Assembly (NCBI GenBank): GCA_030613345.1
Contig: JAUWMD010000169.1
Span: 1-5,898, forward strand
Source: Candidatus Krumholzibacteriota bacterium
GTDB lineage: Bacteria > Krumholzibacteriota > Krumholzibacteriia > Krumholzibacteriales > Krumholzibacteriaceae
Length of the DNA stretch: 5,898 bases
Reading direction: 5' to 3'
Shown here: one piece after another, positions 4,832-5,898 of the stretch
How positions within the stretch are numbered: the stretch's first letter is position 1
Layout of the letters: every line of letters begins with the position of its first letter
Translations under genes and position numbers: made by a program
The notes under the pieces: generated by a model
Databases searched by the model: none
Seen by the model: only the letters and a program-made list of their open reading frames with translations
Told to the model about the DNA's origin: nothing

Positions 4832-5898
4832 TCAGGCGCCGTGCTTCTTCCGCCTGCCCGCGTTGGCGAGGGCGAGCGTCATGATATCGACCGCGGGAAA
4901 GACGCCGAGGGCGCCTCGGTCGCATTCAGCCTCGCTGAAGGCGGCGGCCCCGTCGATACCGCAGAATTCAGACTTCAGCATGAACGGCACCGGGTGCCAC
5001 GAGTGGCTCTTCATCGCGCAGGGTGTGGAATGGTCGCCGGTGACGATCAGCACATCGGGCTCGAGGCCGAGTAGTATCGGCAGGTGCGCGTCGACCTCCT
5101 CGATAACTCCCTTCTTCCCTTCGAGGTTGCCGTCCTCACCGTACGAGTCGGTCTTCTTGATGTGTATGAAGATGAAATCGTGCTCTCCTCGCCTGAAGAT
5201 CTCAGATGCCGTATCGAATTCCTCTTTCACGGTGAATCCCGTGTCGACGAGGTCCATCCCGCAGAGCCGGGCGACGCCGCGATAGAGCGGGTATGCCGCG
5301 ACGGCTGCCCCTGAAAGACCGTACCTGTCCGAGAAGGGCTCGATGACGGGCCTGCTAGATATGCCCCTCATAAGGACCGTGTTCGCCTTCTTTTCGTCGG
5401 CGAGGATCGCGTTGGCCATCTCGATGAACCGGGCGATGATCGAGGCGGTCCGCTCCGCCCCGGCGTTCATCGCGACGGGAGACAGGGGCTTCTTTCCCGT
5501 AACCTGAGGATCGGTCTCCTCGACATCGGGAGAGAGGCCTTCTCCTCTGAGGACCAGGCCGAACCTGTATTCGCGCACGGGCATCACAATTATCTCGACC
5601 CCGTCGATCTCCCTTATCCCTTCTCCAAGCCTGGCGCAGATCCTCTCCCCCTCCTCGTGGGGGATCCTTCCCGCACGCCTGTCGGTGAGGATCCCGTCGC
5701 CGTCGATCGTCGCGAAATTACCCCTTATCGCGACGTCACCGGGGAGAAGGTCGTACCCTGTCCCCATTACTTCCACGACCCCCCTGCCTGCGTCGTTTTC
5801 AGGAACGAGCGGGTCGTATCCAAAGAGGGCGAAATGCGCCGGCCCGCTGCCGGGCGTAATGCCCCGCGCGACGGGGAGAGACCTGCCGCACAAGCCTC
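4832..5898 (-). CDS. apgM: 2,3-bisphosphoglycerate-independent phosphoglycerate mutase, archaeal (ApgM) type; N-terminus outside window
   Basis: Interconverts 3- and 2-phosphoglycerate in glycolysis and gluconeogenesis. It is a metal-dependent enzyme of the alkaline-phosphatase superfamily, of the archaeal type that also occurs in many bacteria. The frame runs to the window edge, and the first in-frame TTG (5893) is an internal Leu. Roughly 40 N-terminal residues, including the first metal motif (DGMAD-like), must lie beyond. Counting from that Leu, seen in order are GITPGSGPAHFALFGYDP (11-28, presumed phospho-acceptor Ser16), RGNFATID (57-64), DRRAGRI (71-77), TDPQ (127-130), AAYPLYRGVA (199-208), IHIKKTDSYGEDG (243-255), VTGDHSTP (284-291) and KSHSWHPVP (295-303). 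The Asp and His residues in the last three motifs are the metal ligands. All visible catalytic parts are intact. The related 'proposed homoserine kinase' branch usually reads GSDVAN instead of GSGPAH, so ApgM is preferred. It is tail to tail with the lipoprotein gene. Confidence 0.93.
   Translation of the reverse strand, partial: GLCGRSLPVARGITPGSGPAHFALFGYDPLVPENDAGRGVVEVMGTGYDLLPGDVAIRGNFATIDGDGILTDRRAGRIPHEEGERICARLGEGIREIDGVEIIVMPVREYRFGLVLRGEGLSPDVEETDPQVTGKKPLSPVAMNAGAERTASIIARFIEMANAILADEKKANTVLMRGISSRPVIEPFSDRYGLSGAAVAAYPLYRGVARLCGMDLVDTGFTVKEEFDTASEIFRRGEHDFIFIHIKKTDSYGEDGNLEGKKGVIEEVDAHLPILLGLEPDVLIVTGDHSTPCAMKSHSWHPVPFMLKSEFCGIDGAAAFSEAECDRGALGVFPAVDIMTLALANAGRRKKHGA

Noticed and set aside
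1..5898. CRISPR array, tRNA/rRNA, insertion sequence, phage or toxin-antitoxin genes
   Set aside because: No direct-repeat array, no tRNA- or rRNA-like sequence, and no transposase or integrase motif was seen on either strand by eye.

Overview
This is a GC-rich bacterial window holding seven protein-coding genes, no RNA genes and no mobile elements. All seven are ordinary chromosomal-type genes. The two edge genes are cut by the window. The tight gene spacing, a lysine (diaminopimelate) pathway pair, a lipoprotein signal peptide and an archaeal-type phosphoglycerate mutase fit a free-living bacterium, probably diderm and possibly from a poorly sampled lineage. I cannot name the phylum from the sequence alone.

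Layout. Positions 1-714 (+) hold the C-terminal half of an NAD(P)-dependent aldehyde dehydrogenase. It converges tail to tail, 8 bases apart, with a minus-strand dapA-dapB operon (2390 down to 723). These two genes carry the two consecutive steps from pyruvate plus aspartate semialdehyde to tetrahydrodipicolinate. A divergent control region (2391-2625) separates dapA from a plus-strand ArsR-family regulator and a thioredoxin gene (2626-3270). A non-coding gap with a long GC hairpin (3271-3418) precedes a lipoprotein of the metallo-beta-lactamase fold (3419-4828). That gene converges, 3 bases apart, with a minus-strand apgM-type phosphoglycerate mutase whose N-terminus lies past the right edge.

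The control region is the richest non-coding part. On the minus strand there is a TTGACA-17-TAGAGT promoter for dapAB, then a leader of about 78 bases with two GC hairpins and a strong Shine-Dalgarno that moves the dapA start 18 bases inside the longest frame. On the plus strand a TTGACA-17-TATTAT promoter is overlaid by two perfect palindromes, the layout expected of an autorepressed ArsR gene. This promoter would start RNA almost at the first ATG, so the regulator more likely begins at a GTG at 2626 that has its own ribosome-binding site.

Most worth a second look: (1) the arsR-trx unit, whose regulator has a C-terminal cysteine cluster and may sense thiol, persulfide or metal; (2) the metallo-beta-lactamase lipoprotein, which keeps the HxHxDH motif and the third His but lacks the motif-4 Asp and the final His, and carries an unrecognised C-terminal domain of about 150 residues; (3) DapA with ATTSE in place of the near-universal GTTGE. 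I see no clearly new defence or mobile system here.
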